Source of the DNA: Acidobacteriota bacterium
GTDB taxonomy: Bacteria > Acidobacteriota > Terriglobia > Terriglobales > Acidobacteriaceae
NCBI GenBank assembly: GCA_021818585.1
Contig: JAKATU010000073.1
Location: forward strand, 1-54,371
Direction: 5' to 3'
Length of the DNA stretch: 54,371 nucleotides
Shown one piece after another: positions 1 to 9,188 of this stretch. A model generated the notes under the pieces. That model was not told the DNA's origin, ran no database searches, and was given only the letters and a program-made list of their open reading frames with translations. The translations under genes were made by a program, and so were the position numbers. The stretch's first letter is position 1. Every line of letters starts with the position of its first letter.

Positions 1-2550
1 ACCAAGGCGCAGGATCCCGGCGAGTTCTGGGGCGACGAGCAGTTTTTGAAGTCGCTGGTGGTGCTGAAGGGTGCGGTTACGCTCGATGTTCCTGCGGAGA
101 AGTACGTGCAGGTGTGGGACCCGGGATTGAAGCCTGAAGTTTCCGAGGCGAATGGGTGGAAGATGTACTCGTGGAAATATTCGCAACTGAAGCCAACGCA
201 GGATCTGGACAAGAAGAAGACGGCCAGCACGACGGATTTGAAACCGTCGGTTGGGTGGACCACATTCAAGAACTGGCAGGAAGTTGGGGCCTGGTATGGA
301 AGTCTGGCGGAGCCACGCGCGGTTCCAACCGCGGCGATTGTGGCGAAAGCTGACGAGATTACCGCGAATGCCAGGACGCCGGAGGAGCAGGCGCGGGCGA
401 TCTACGAATTTGTGTCGACCCATATCCGGTATATTGGCGTGGATTTCGGGGTGGGGCGGTATCAGCCGCATTCAGCGGAGGTGGTGCTTGCGAACCAGTA
501 TGGAGATTGCAAGGACAAGGACACATTGTTGGAGGCGTTGCTGCGCGCGAAAGGATTCGATACGGCGCCGGCGCTGATTGGGGTGGCGATCAAGATGATT
601 CCGGGCCTGCCCATGCCCGCACTTTTCAATCATGTAATTACTACGGTTACGATTGACGGGAAGCAGGTGTGGCTGGATTCGACGCCGGGGGTGGCGCCGT
701 TCCAGATGCTGGTTTCAGAGATAAGGGACAAGCAGGCGCTGGTGATTCCGGCGAAGAGCGCGGCGGAATTGGAGCGCACTCCGGCGAAGCCGCCGTTTCC
801 GCTGGAAGACAGGATGGATGCCATGGGTACGTTGACGGCGGACGGCGACCTGAAGGCGCACATGGTGATTGTGGACCGGTCAGACAATGAGTTGCTGCTG
901 CGGGAAGTGGCGCGGAACGTGGCTCCGGCGCAGTGGGACCAGGCGGTGCAGTATTTGTCGCGGCTGATGGGTTTTGGCGGCACGGTGAGCAACTCACAGT
1001 TTGAGCATGTGGAGAATTTGAATGTTCCGATCCGGCTGACGTATGACTACGATCATCCGAAGTTTGGCGACTGGAGCAATCTGCGAATTCTGCCGTTGTT
1101 TCCGCTGGTGGAATTGCCGGCTGCTCCGGACAAGAAGCCGGAGAAGGCGATTGATCTGGGTGCGGAGCGGACGGAGTTGGCGAAGACTGTGATTCATTTG
1201 CCGGCGAAGTTTACGCCAGATCTGCCGGATGCGGTTCATGTGAAGACAGACTTTGCGACGTATGACCGGACGTACAGCTATGCAAACGGGGTGCTGACGG
1301 CGGTTCGCAAGGTGGTGGTGCTCCAGTCGAAGGTTTCGGCGAAGGACTGGAAGGCATACAAGAAGTTTGCCAATGACACGTCGCTGTTCCAGTACACGTA
1401 CATTCAACTGCTGACGAATGGGGAGGGGAGTGGGGCGAGTGGGACGAGTTCGGCGGGCGGCGAAACAGCGCATCAACTGATTGTGCAGGCCAACGGGCTG
1501 GAGAACGCCAATGACCTGGCGGGAGCGCTGAAGGTACTGGACAAGGTCAAGGCGATGGCGCCGAAGGCGCCTTACCTGTGGAGCAATTATGGCTGGATTG
1601 CTGCGAGGCAGAATCGATTGCCGGAGGTGCTCAAGGATTTTGCGCGGGAGCTAAAGTATCACCCGGATGAGAGCTATGTGCAGTATTTGTATGCGATTGC
1701 CTTGAAGGTGGACGGTGAATCCGCGAAGGCAATATCTGTGCTGAAGGCGATCATGGCAGAGAACCCGAGTGACGTCGCGGCTGCCGTGATTCTGGCTCCG
1801 CTGGAGGGGAAGACGGATTTGCCCGCAGCGATTGCGATGCTCGAAAAGGTGCAGGCGGCAGTGCCCGGCAATGATGTCATCACGGAAGACCTGGCAGGTT
1901 TTTTGATTCGCAATCATGAGAGCGACAAAGCGATTCCGCTTCTGGAGAAGGGGCTGAAAACGGCGACGGACGAAGTGGCATTGAACAACGAGAGCTACGA
2001 TTTGGCTATGGCAGGGGCGGATTTGCCATTAGCGGAGCAGAAGGAGCGCGAGGCGCTGAGCCAACTGGATGAGCAGACGTCGCGGATGCAGGTGGCGGGT
2101 GCAAATCCGGAGGCTTTTGTGCGGGCCTCACTGCTGGCATCGGATTGGGATACGCTCGGCTACATTCTGATGAAAGAGGGCAAGCTCGCAGAGGCACGGA
2201 GTTATCTTGCTGCAGCGTGGAGGAATGAGCAGGATCTTACGACTGGGCTACACTACGGGATGGTCCTGGAGCGGATGGGGCAGAAGACACAGGCAATGCG
2301 GGTCTATGAATTGGCCGAGGGGCAAAGGCCGAACGAACTGGTTGCCTCTTCGCCAACCGGGCAGGACACGGCGCAGTTGGAGGGGGCTATCGCGCGCCTC
2401 GTTCGGGAGCATGTCGGTCGACGGGGGAGGATGCGACGATTGCGCTGCAGCGTATGCGGACATTTGATTTGCTGGCGGCAGTTGCGCCGAAAAAGTTCGA
2501 ACAGGCTACGTTTCGGCTGGAGTTTGCAGCCGATAAATCTCCGCAGGTGA
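1..2550 (+). CDS. TPR/transglutaminase-like (DUF3857-type) protein, 5' end outside window
   Basis: The reading frame is open from base 1, so the true start lies upstream. The N-terminal half has a transglutaminase-like core: the Cys in NQYGDCKDKDTLLEALL (about base 500), a His in LFNHVITTV and an Asp in VWLDSTPG form the expected Cys-His-Asp triad. A Ser/Gly-rich linker (GEGSGASGTSSAGGE, about base 1430) leads to TPR-like helical repeats. Proteins of this architecture are usually exported and are common in Acidobacteriota; substrate and role are unknown. After about base 2420 this frame gives an Arg/Cys-rich tail ending at 2550 that does not look like a real domain, while the next frame continues as sensible protein (separate entry). 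The gene therefore appears frameshifted near its 3' end. I am confident of the family and unsure whether the shift is real or a sequencing error. Confidence 0.8.
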   Translation, partial: TKAQDPGEFWGDEQFLKSLVVLKGAVTLDVPAEKYVQVWDPGLKPEVSEANGWKMYSWKYSQLKPTQDLDKKKTASTTDLKPSVGWTTFKNWQEVGAWYGSLAEPRAVPTAAIVAKADEITANARTPEEQARAIYEFVSTHIRYIGVDFGVGRYQPHSAEVVLANQYGDCKDKDTLLEALLRAKGFDTAPALIGVAIKMIPGLPMPALFNHVITTVTIDGKQVWLDSTPGVAPFQMLVSEIRDKQALVIPAKSAAELERTPAKPPFPLEDRMDAMGTLTADGDLKAHMVIVDRSDNELLLREVARNVAPAQWDQAVQYLSRLMGFGGTVSNSQFEHVENLNVPIRLTYDYDHPKFGDWSNLRILPLFPLVELPAAPDKKPEKAIDLGAERTELAKTVIHLPAKFTPDLPDAVHVKTDFATYDRTYSYANGVLTAVRKVVVLQSKVSAKDWKAYKKFANDTSLFQYTYIQLLTNGEGSGASGTSSAGGETAHQLIVQANGLENANDLAGALKVLDKVKAMAPKAPYLWSNYGWIAARQNRLPEVLKDFARELKYHPDESYVQYLYAIALKVDGESAKAISVLKAIMAENPSDVAAAVILAPLEGKTDLPAAIAMLEKVQAAVPGNDVITEDLAGFLIRNHESDKAIPLLEKGLKTATDEVALNNESYDLAMAGADLPLAEQKEREALSQLDEQTSRMQVAGANPEAFVRASLLASDWDTLGYILMKEGKLAEARSYLAAAWRNEQDLTTGLHYGMVLERMGQKTQAMRVYELAEGQRPNELVASSPTGQDTAQLEGAIARLVREHVGRRGRMRRLRCSVCGHLICWRQLRRKSSNRLRFGWSLQPINLRR

Positions 2551-2753
2551 TGCAAGTGAATGGGGATGCGGGAATGGCGCAGTTTGTGAAAAAGATCGAA
2601 GCGGTGCATTTCCCGGAACTGGTGCCGGCAGGCTCGAAGGCGCGGCTGGTGCGGGATGCCGCGATGAGCTGCTCGCCCGGGGACCGGCACTGCGTGCTGG
2701 TGCTGATGCCAATGGGCGGCATGCAGGCGGAGAATGCGAGCATTCAAAACTAA
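2427..2753 (+). pseudogene. Displaced C-terminal domain of the upstream TPR protein (frameshift)
   Basis: The frame starting with codon GAG at 2427 reads EDATIALQRMRTFDLLAA and runs to a stop at 2751-2753. Its end (KARLVRDAAMSCSPGDRHC, then VLVLMP) resembles the TonB-C-like end domain that closes many proteins of the upstream family. It has no ribosome-binding site of its own that I can see; its first ATG at 2454 follows no Shine-Dalgarno sequence. The best reading is that it is the natural C-terminus, put out of frame by a one-base change within or just before the run of five G at 2423-2427. Confidence 0.65.
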
Positions 2754-2887
2754 CAGGACCGGTTCTTAATTCATCCGGCGGCTTTTGTCGTGCGTGCAGT
2801 GATGGACGTGATGATGAGCTGCGTCTCTGCATGTGTGGGGTTGGATGATTTAGTCTGGCGGCGCGAAGAAATTTGAGGAGAGTTGCG

Positions 2888-5011
2888 ATGCGGAGATGGA
2901 ATCGTCCTGGTTTGGGTGAGGTGTTGGGCGCATGTGGAGTGGCTTGTGCGGCGCTGTGGATGGCTGGTGCGACGCCGGCAGCGGCGCAGGCAGTGAAGGT
3001 GGAGAATTCGGTGGTGCGGGCGGAGTTTTTGCCGAGCGGCGAGTACCAGGTAAGGAGCCGCGAGGCGCACTGGGTGCTGGATGGGAAGCTGGGCGTAAAG
3101 CCGGGGTCGATTCGCAGGAGGAGCGGCAGCGACGGGATGGGCGCGTGGCAGGAAGTGGACGCGCGGACGAAGGCGGAAGTGGCGGGGATTCGCGTGTATA
3201 CGGATGCGCCGGTGGTGCTGTTTCGAATGAAGCGGCTGATGGCGGGGAAGAACAAGGATGTGTTCCCTGTGTTTGCGGCGCTGCCTGCGGGGCTGATGGA
3301 GTTCAGCTATGCGGTGAGGACGTTTGCGCCGCACGAGTTTGGGCAACTGGGCGGGGAGGGCCCGTGGGTGCTGTTTGACCGGCAGCGGCAGGCGATGGTG
3401 CTTTCTCCGGCGGACCATTTTCTGGTTGCGGATATGACGAATGGGCCGGGCGGCGTGCAGGCCGGCGGGCTGGATGCGAAGATCACAACGCTGCCGAAGG
3501 GCTTTGAGCATGGGACGCTGCTGGTGCTGGGCAAGGGGATTACGTCGACGCTGGATGCGTGGGGCAGAGCGCTACAGCGGAGGAACGGCAAGCAGCCGGT
3601 GGCGAATGACGCAGACGTGGTGCTGAACAAGTTTGGGTACTGGACGGATCACTACGCGTATTACTACTACCGGTTCGACAAGAAACTGGGTTATCTGGGT
3701 ACGCTGCTGGCGGTGCGGGACAAGTACAGGCAACTGGGCGTGCCGCTGGCTTACATGCAACTGGACAGCTGGTGGTATCCGAAGGGCCGGGGCTTTAGCG
3801 CGGACGGGGAGCCAGCGAACGGCGAGACCGTGTACCGGGCGGACAAGACGATTTTCCCGGATGGACTGACGGCGTTTCATGGACAGATGCAATTGCCTTT
3901 TGTGGTGCATGCGCGGTGGGTGGCTCCGGATAGTCCTTACCGGCATGAGTACAAGATGTCTCGCAACGTGATTCTTTCGCCGAAGTTCTGGAAGAAGACG
4001 GCGGCCTACCTGCACAGGGGCGGAGTGACGGTATACGAGCAGGACTGGCTGGATAAGAATGCGCGGCCTGCGATCAATTTGACCGATCCCAGAGAGTTTT
4101 TGGGGAACATGGCGCATGCGATGGCCGCGGAGGGATTGGCGATCCAGTACTGTATGCCGTTGCCAGGGTACTACATGGCGAGCACGCGGTACCAGAACGT
4201 GGAGACGATTCGCGTGAGTGACGATGGATTTACGCGGAAGCGCTGGGATGCTTTTCTGTATGACTCGACGCTGGCGCATGCGGTGGGCTTATGGCCGTGG
4301 AGCGATGTGTATTTCAGCAAGGAGCTGCCGGAGGTGATTCTGGACACGCTTTCCGGCGGGCCGGTGGGTGTGGGCGATCCGATCAACGGGATTGATGCGG
4401 CGAATCTAAAGGCGACGATGCGGGCGGATTCCGTTCTGCTGAAGCCGGATGTGCCGGTGCGGCCAGTGGATGCGATGTATGTTTCCGACGCGAGCAACCT
4501 GAATGCGCCGATGGTGGCTGCTACGCACAGCGGGAATGAGGTGGAGGTGTTTTCGTATCCGCGCGGGAAGGTGGACCAGCAGGTGACGGTGCCACTGAAG
4601 GAGATTGGCGTGACGGGGCCGGCTTACGCCTGGGACTGGGTGCGGCATATGGGGCGGATGATTCCTGCGGGAGGTTCGTTCCCGATGCTGTTTCAGAACG
4701 GATGGGCGTATGCGGTGGTGACGCCGGTGGGCAAGGACGGCATTGGAGTGCTGGGGGAGACGAGCAAGATTGTTCCGCTGGCGGCAAAGCGCTTCCCGAA
4801 GGTTACGAATGGAGAAAATGCACATGTTTCGGTTACATTTTCTCCAGAAGAAGCAACCGTGACGGTTACAGGATATGCGGAGAAGCGTCCGAAGGTGCGT
4901 GTGGAGCGGGGTTCAACGGGGCCTGTGGAGTATGACGGGGCAACGCATTTATTCCGCGTGGCGGTGCATCCTGCCAAGGGCGGACATTCGGCGGAGCTGG
5001 TGATCCGATAG
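2888..5011 (+). CDS. Secreted TIM-barrel glycoside hydrolase-like protein (clan GH-D type)
   Basis: A 707-residue protein. I chose ATG 2888 because GAGGAG at 2875-2880 sits seven bases upstream; an in-frame TTG at 2873 would overlap that site. Residues 1 to about 34 form a signal peptide (Arg/Trp start, hydrophobic stretch, cleavage near AAAQA), so export is expected. An N-terminal beta-rich domain is followed by a barrel with GYWTDHYAYYYYRF, YMQLDSWWYPKG and VYEQDWLDKNARP; the Asp residues in the last two are candidate catalytic residues. This pattern recalls alpha-galactosidase-like members of clan GH-D (GH36/GH27), but I cannot fix the substrate. It stands alone, with a strong hairpin terminator directly after the stop. 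Confidence 0.72.
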   Translation: MRRWNRPGLGEVLGACGVACAALWMAGATPAAAQAVKVENSVVRAEFLPSGEYQVRSREAHWVLDGKLGVKPGSIRRRSGSDGMGAWQEVDARTKAEVAGIRVYTDAPVVLFRMKRLMAGKNKDVFPVFAALPAGLMEFSYAVRTFAPHEFGQLGGEGPWVLFDRQRQAMVLSPADHFLVADMTNGPGGVQAGGLDAKITTLPKGFEHGTLLVLGKGITSTLDAWGRALQRRNGKQPVANDADVVLNKFGYWTDHYAYYYYRFDKKLGYLGTLLAVRDKYRQLGVPLAYMQLDSWWYPKGRGFSADGEPANGETVYRADKTIFPDGLTAFHGQMQLPFVVHARWVAPDSPYRHEYKMSRNVILSPKFWKKTAAYLHRGGVTVYEQDWLDKNARPAINLTDPREFLGNMAHAMAAEGLAIQYCMPLPGYYMASTRYQNVETIRVSDDGFTRKRWDAFLYDSTLAHAVGLWPWSDVYFSKELPEVILDTLSGGPVGVGDPINGIDAANLKATMRADSVLLKPDVPVRPVDAMYVSDASNLNAPMVAATHSGNEVEVFSYPRGKVDQQVTVPLKEIGVTGPAYAWDWVRHMGRMIPAGGSFPMLFQNGWAYAVVTPVGKDGIGVLGETSKIVPLAAKRFPKVTNGENAHVSVTFSPEEATVTVTGYAEKRPKVRVERGSTGPVEYDGATHLFRVAVHPAKGGHSAELVIR

Positions 5012-5018
5012 TAGAGAC

Positions 5019-5052
5019 GCAAATGCCGTGGATTTGTATCCACGGCATTTGC
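5019..5052. terminator. Bidirectional hairpin terminator
   Basis: GCAAATGCCGTGGAT (5019-5033) is a perfect 15-bp inverted repeat of 5038-5052, with a TTGT loop. It lies between two convergent genes, eight bases after one stop codon and fourteen bases from the other, so it can serve both. The U-tract is weak on both sides. Confidence 0.8.
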
Positions 5053-5065
5053 GAATGGTTTTGCG

Positions 5066-5722
5066 TTACTTAGGCTGCGAAGCGGTGCGCAGGTAGGGCT
5101 TGATGACCTTGAAGTTCTCGAACTTCTGCGCGCCTTCTTCGTTGGAGACGGCTCCGCCGACGATGATGTCTTCGCCCTGCTTCCAGTTGGCCGGGGTGGC
5201 GACGGGATGTTTTGAGGTGAGCTGGATGGAGTCGAGGACGCGGATGATCTCGTTGAAGTTGCGGCCAGTGGTCATGGGGTAGGAGATCATGAGCTTGATG
5301 CGCTTATCCGGGCCGATGATGAAGACGGTGCGAACCGCGGCGTTGAGAGCGGGGGTGCGGCCCTCAGAGGTGCTGCCTACGTCGGCGGGGAGCATGTTGT
5401 AAAGCTTGGAGACGGCGAGGTCGTGGTCGCCGATGACGGGGTAGTTGACCTTGTGGCCGCCGACTTCCTCGATGTCCTTTTCCCACTTGAAATGGCTTTC
5501 GACGGGATCTACGCTGAGGCCGATGACCTTGGCGCCGCGGCGAGTGAACTCGGATTCTAGCGCGGCTACGGAACCGAGTTCGGTGGTGCAGACGGGTGTG
5601 AAGTCCTTGGGGTGCGAGAAGAGCACGGCCCAGTTGTCGCCGATCCATTCATGGAAGCGGATAGTGCCGTGGGTGGTTTCGGCGGTGAAGTCGGGAGCGA
5701 TGTCGTTGATGCGCAGAGACAT
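5066..5722 (-). CDS. 1-Cys peroxiredoxin (Prx6-type)
   Basis: Reduces hydrogen peroxide and organic hydroperoxides in the cytoplasm. From the chosen start (MSLRINDIAPDF, 218 residues) the protein has a single cysteine, in DFTPVCTTELG, the peroxidatic site; there is no resolving cysteine, which places it in the 1-Cys/Prx6 class. Other family marks are VIGLSVDPVESHFKW and the C-terminal arm containing PANWKQGEDIIV. The frame stays open upstream to 5863, but ATG 5722 has AAAGGA at the right distance and begins exactly where family members begin. It is transcribed toward the terminator at 5019-5052 and has no operon partner. Confidence 0.93.
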   Translation of the reverse strand: MSLRINDIAPDFTAETTHGTIRFHEWIGDNWAVLFSHPKDFTPVCTTELGSVAALESEFTRRGAKVIGLSVDPVESHFKWEKDIEEVGGHKVNYPVIGDHDLAVSKLYNMLPADVGSTSEGRTPALNAAVRTVFIIGPDKRIKLMISYPMTTGRNFNEIIRVLDSIQLTSKHPVATPANWKQGEDIIVGGAVSNEEGAQKFENFKVIKPYLRTASQPK

Positions 5723-5959
5723 TTTGATTTGTCCTTTGGTGCGTTGATTCTGAGGTGATGCGGCCTGGTCGGAACTCGCCGGGCAAGCCTTTAAGAAAGC
5801 CAAAATTCGGGGTTTTGCCAGGTAGCCGGTCAGGAGACTCGCGAGCGGAGTCGCGAGGCTCATGCATGGGCCGGAATATGCACAAAACCGGACACTTCCA
5901 GACTAGGAGGCGACTGGTCTGGTGTCAATGAGGGGCGGAAACAGGCATACTTGATTGCC

Positions 5960-6862
5960 ATGCAGGGACTTGAGTATTTTTTGTGCGATGTGTTTACGCG
6001 GCAGCCGCTGAGCGGAAATCAGCTGGCGGTGTTTCCTGACGCGGGTGAGCTGAGCGATGAGCAGATGCAGGCGATTGCGCGGGAGATGAACCTGTCGGAG
6101 ACAGCGTTTGTGTTTCGGCGAAATACGCTGACGGAGGCGGCTCGGGGCTACCGCGTGAGGATTTTTACGGTGAGGGAAGAGTTGCCGTTTGCGGGCCATC
6201 CCACGCTGGGGACGGCGGCGGTGATCCGGCGGTTTGTGTCGGAGAATCCGCGGGTGGGCACGGTGCGACTGGATGAGAATGCCGGGGTGGTTCCGGTAGA
6301 GTTTGACCATGTGGAGGGCGGCGAGGCCGGAATTTTTGGCGAGATGCTGCAGCCGCAGGCGGAGCTGGGCCAGAAACACGCGCGCGAGCTAGTGGCACCC
6401 GCTCTGGGGCTGGATGCGTGGGACCTGTCGCCGGATCTGGCTCCGCAGACGGTTTCGACGGGTGTGCCGTTTTGCGTGACGCCTTTGCGTAGTGCGGAGC
6501 AATTGAAGTACATGCGGCTGGATACGGTGAAAGAGGCCGAAGTGCTGCGGGCTACCGGTGCGAGGCATCTGTATGCGATTGCGCGGGAGGCCGATGGGGA
6601 GTGGCAGGCGCGGATGCAGTTTTATGGCGGAGAGGATCCGGCGACAGGTTCAGCCGCGGGCTGCGCGACGGCGTACCTGGTGGGGAATGGGGTTGAACCG
6701 GCGGGGAAGAAGATTCACTTTCGGCAGGGGCTGGCGATTGCCAGACCGAGCGATATTTTTGGCCGTGCGGAGCTGGTGGACGGAAAGGTGAGCGAAGTGC
6801 GGGTGGCGGGCTGCACTGTTTTCGTAGCAAGGGGACAGTTTTTCCTTGAGCGATTCACATAG
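5960..6862 (+). CDS. PhzF-family isomerase/epimerase
   Basis: A 300-residue member of the PhzF phenazine-biosynthesis-like family, which has a diaminopimelate-epimerase fold. Family signatures seen: the start FLCDVFTRQPLSGNQLAVF, the catalytic Glu in MNLSETAFV, PFAGHPTLGTA, and the C-terminal GGEDPATGSAAGC. I start it at ATG 5960; an in-frame TTG nine bases earlier is less likely. There is no clear Shine-Dalgarno sequence and no phenazine gene nearby, so the substrate is unknown. Members outside phenazine clusters act on varied small metabolites. Confidence 0.88.
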   Translation: MQGLEYFLCDVFTRQPLSGNQLAVFPDAGELSDEQMQAIAREMNLSETAFVFRRNTLTEAARGYRVRIFTVREELPFAGHPTLGTAAVIRRFVSENPRVGTVRLDENAGVVPVEFDHVEGGEAGIFGEMLQPQAELGQKHARELVAPALGLDAWDLSPDLAPQTVSTGVPFCVTPLRSAEQLKYMRLDTVKEAEVLRATGARHLYAIAREADGEWQARMQFYGGEDPATGSAAGCATAYLVGNGVEPAGKKIHFRQGLAIARPSDIFGRAELVDGKVSEVRVAGCTVFVARGQFFLERFT

Positions 6863-7393
6863 TTTCAACAGACCAGGGTGGGCTCAAAGGCTGAAGAAAC
6901 GACGCGTCGACGATTTTTCGAGAATTACCAGTGAAAAATTTTGCGTTTGTTCGCCTTTTATTCCGTGTTTACACGAGGGGATGGGCTTCGTACTCTTGGC
7001 AAGCGATTCAAGGAAACGCGAATCGCGACTTTCGCTGATTTACCAAAAAATGAGTTTGAGCAGGGCGCGTGCATGAACGCTCCCGTGATTTGCTTTGGCT
7101 TTGGGGAGCACTCCAGGGCGTGTGCGACACGGGAGCGCAGGCAACCATGCAGGACGCGGCTGCTCACCGCATTCTGGCCCGATCCAGAGACGGCAACGTG
7201 CGTTTGGACGCAGTGGATTTCCTTGTGGAAAAAACTGCCGGCGCGCGGCGGAGGATTTTTGTCTCTTTTGCCGGGGTTCTGCCTTGGGCCCGAATGCGGG
7301 CTGTAGTGACCATAAACGGCACTGTCATGGGACGGCAGTCCGGCAGATCGGCTTCGCCGTGCTCGCGGGGCAGAAGAGGAATGAGTCCAGTTT
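6863..7393. other. Gene-free stretch, no convincing feature
   Basis: This 531-base interval has several short open frames on both strands (for example 6941-7306 and 7069-7425 on plus), but none has a ribosome-binding site, a recognisable domain or a hydrophobic pattern. The first 100 bases are AT-richer than the surroundings and may hold a promoter. I see no hairpin with a U-tract. Confidence 0.4.
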
Positions 7394-7840
7394 ATGAGGC
7401 CCAAGAAGGTTATTCTCTGCGTTGATGACAATGAACAAGCGTTGGCAGTGAGGAAGTTTCTGCTGGAGACGCGCGGCTACCGGGTGATTCCCGCAAAAGA
7501 CGGAGCGACAGCACTGGAGATTTTGCAGCAGGGCGGGATTGACCTGGTGCTGAGCGATCTGGTGATGCCGCAGATGGATGGGAACGAGATGATCCGGCAG
7601 ATGAAGCAGATTTCGCCGGAGGTTCCGATGATGCTGATCAGCGGCACGGTGAAGTCATTTGAGCGCGCGAACCGGGCGGATGCGTTTTTGCCGAAGGGGG
7701 CTTGCACGCCAGTGGAGATGCTGGAGCGGATTCGGGTGATGATTGCGCGCAAGCGTGGGCCGCGGAAGGCAGTGCTTCGACCAACGTATGAGGACGCGGC
7801 TGGGGAGATGCAGGCGCAGCCCTCGGCTGTGGCATCGTAA
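7394..7840 (+). CDS. Single-domain response regulator (CheY-like receiver)
   Basis: A 148-residue protein made of one receiver domain (residues 1 to about 120) plus a short Arg/Ala-rich tail. The acidic pair is in ILCVDDNEQAL, the phosphoacceptor Asp in LVLSDLVMPQMDG (about residue 55), the conserved Ser/Thr in LISGT, and the conserved Lys in FLPKGAC. There is no output domain and no histidine kinase in the window, so it probably acts as a phosphorelay intermediate or by protein contact. The start ATG has only a distant GAGGAA (about 13 bases upstream). Confidence 0.87.
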   Translation: MRPKKVILCVDDNEQALAVRKFLLETRGYRVIPAKDGATALEILQQGGIDLVLSDLVMPQMDGNEMIRQMKQISPEVPMMLISGTVKSFERANRADAFLPKGACTPVEMLERIRVMIARKRGPRKAVLRPTYEDAAGEMQAQPSAVAS

Positions 7841-7867
7841 GGGGTTCGCGGCGGTTACAATCTTAGA

Positions 7868-8578
7868 GTGTCCATCATAGCGGCCGAAGAGATTACAAAA
7901 ACGTATGGGTCGGGGAAGATCCGGGTGACGGCGCTTCGCGGCGTGTCACTGGCGGTTGAAGCCGGAGAATTTGTCAGCATTGTCGGGCCTTCGGGCAGCG
8001 GCAAGTCGACGCTGTTTTACCTGCTGGGAGGCCTGACGCGGGCTACCAGCGGTAAGGTGATGATTGACGGCGTGGACTTTGCGGCGCTGACGGATGGAGA
8101 GCGGACGCGGGTTCGGAAGCAGAAGATCGGGTTTGTATTCCAGAAGTTCAACCTGCTGCCGACGCTGACGGCGCGGCAGAATATTGAGCTGGCGCACGAG
8201 ATTTCCGGTCGGGCGGAGCCGCTGGACCGGAAGTACCTGGGTCAACTGGCGGAGTTGCTGGGCATCCAGGGGCGGCTGGACCATCGGCCTTCTGAGCTTT
8301 CCGGCGGGGAGCAGCAGCGTGTGGCGATTGCGCGTGCGCTGGTGACGCGACCGGCGATTGTGCTGGCAGACGAGCCGACGGGGAACCTGGACACGGAGAA
8401 CTCGGACGCGGTGTTGCAGATGTTGCGGAAGTCGAACCAGGAGTTCCAACAAACGGTGCTGATGATTACGCATAATCCAGAGGCCGCTTGCATCGGGGAC
8501 CGGATTATTCACATGCGGGACGGTTCAATTCGCGGTGTGGAAAAAGGCGAGGGGCGGATTACCGGGCACGTCTGGTAG
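7868..8578 (+). CDS. ABC transporter ATP-binding protein (LolD/MacB type)
   Basis: A 236-residue nucleotide-binding subunit. Walker A is GPSGSGKST (about residues 40-48), the Q-loop VFQKFNLLP, the signature LSGGEQQRVAIARAL, Walker B VLADEPTGNLD, and the switch His is in MITHN. The sequence type (DEPTGNLD, short linker) matches the LolD/MacB/FtsE group that works with FtsX-like permeases in lipoprotein release or efflux. It starts with GTG, 27 bases after the receiver gene. No permease is adjacent, which is odd for this group; the partner must be elsewhere. Confidence 0.87.
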   Translation: MSIIAAEEITKTYGSGKIRVTALRGVSLAVEAGEFVSIVGPSGSGKSTLFYLLGGLTRATSGKVMIDGVDFAALTDGERTRVRKQKIGFVFQKFNLLPTLTARQNIELAHEISGRAEPLDRKYLGQLAELLGIQGRLDHRPSELSGGEQQRVAIARALVTRPAIVLADEPTGNLDTENSDAVLQMLRKSNQEFQQTVLMITHNPEAACIGDRIIHMRDGSIRGVEKGEGRITGHVW

Positions 8579-8672
8579 CTCGTCATGGAGTGGTTTTTTG
8601 GGCCTGGCTGATGGATGGAAGCCGGACATTGACCGGTTTGAGACGCCCCGATATACTCAGGAAGTAATTCAA

Positions 8673-8747
8673 GCGGGAGTAGCTCAGTGGTAGAGCATCG
8701 CCTTGCCAAGGCGAGGGTCGCGGGTTCAAGTCCCGTCTCCCGCTCCA
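8673..8747 (+). tRNA. tRNA-Gly (anticodon GCC), CCA encoded
   Basis: Acceptor GCGGGAG (8673-8679) pairs with CTCCCGC (8737-8743). The D arm is GCTC-AGTGGTA-GAGC, the anticodon stem TCGCC/GGCGA encloses TTGCCAA, and the T arm is GCGGG-TTCAAGT-CCCGT. Discriminator T and CCA follow. Confidence 0.97.
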
Positions 8748-8801
8748 GCCGGTACCACCTCTGAACCGGCTGCGGAGATAATTCAGGTCTCTGCTACCCA
8801 A

Positions 8802-8876
8802 GGCGCGGTACCCAAGTGGTAAGGGAGAGGTCTGCAAAACCTTTATGCGCCGGTTCGATTCCGGCCCGCGCCTCCA
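8802..8876 (+). tRNA. tRNA-Cys (anticodon GCA), CCA encoded
   Basis: Acceptor GGCGCGG (8802-8808) pairs with CCGCGCC (8866-8872). The anticodon stem GGT/ACC region encloses CTGCAAA, and the T arm has GCCGG-TTCGATT-CCGGC. CCA is encoded at 8874-8876. It lies 54 bases after tRNA-Gly and is probably co-transcribed with it. Confidence 0.96.
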
Positions 8877-9188
8877 AAAAACAGCCGTAGATGTTTGCCG
8901 TTTCGGGTCCGTTTGCCCAGCCGTACCGCAGTTCCCCATCTTTCTTCCATTGATACAGGTGCATGGTTCATCACGAGAGCAGCAGAACAGGTGTATCCAG
9001 AGCCTGTTGGCGAGGGGAAGCCGCAGAAAACACGGGGAATGAGACGTTTGGAGAAGCTGGTGGGAATTTGCCGCTGGTGTGCTGTGCGTCACATGTCACC
9101 AAAATGAAAAATGCGAGTATTATTTTTTCCGGACAGCAAAACCACGTTGCGATTGCTGTGCCGGAGTCACTGAAGTGGAAGGGGGAAG
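8877..9188. other. Leader region of the nuo operon
   Basis: These 312 bases separate tRNA-Cys from nuoA and must hold the operon promoter unless the tRNAs read through. The only suggestive element is an AT-rich TATTAT followed by a T-run near 9118; I see no good -35 at the proper distance. The purine-rich GGAAGGGGGAAG just before 9189 is the nuoA ribosome-binding site. Confidence 0.4.

Noticed and set aside
5723..5863. N-terminal extension of the peroxiredoxin frame
   Set aside because: Family members begin at MSLRIND-type sequence and the proper Shine-Dalgarno lies before ATG 5722.
7069..7425. A 118-codon plus-strand frame before the receiver gene
   Set aside because: No ribosome-binding site, no recognisable domain, and it runs into the receiver gene in another frame.
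8583..9092. A 169-codon minus-strand frame covering both tRNA genes
   Set aside because: It contains GRRDLNPRPSPWQGDALPLS-type sequence, the well-known false protein made by translating the antisense strand of tRNA genes.
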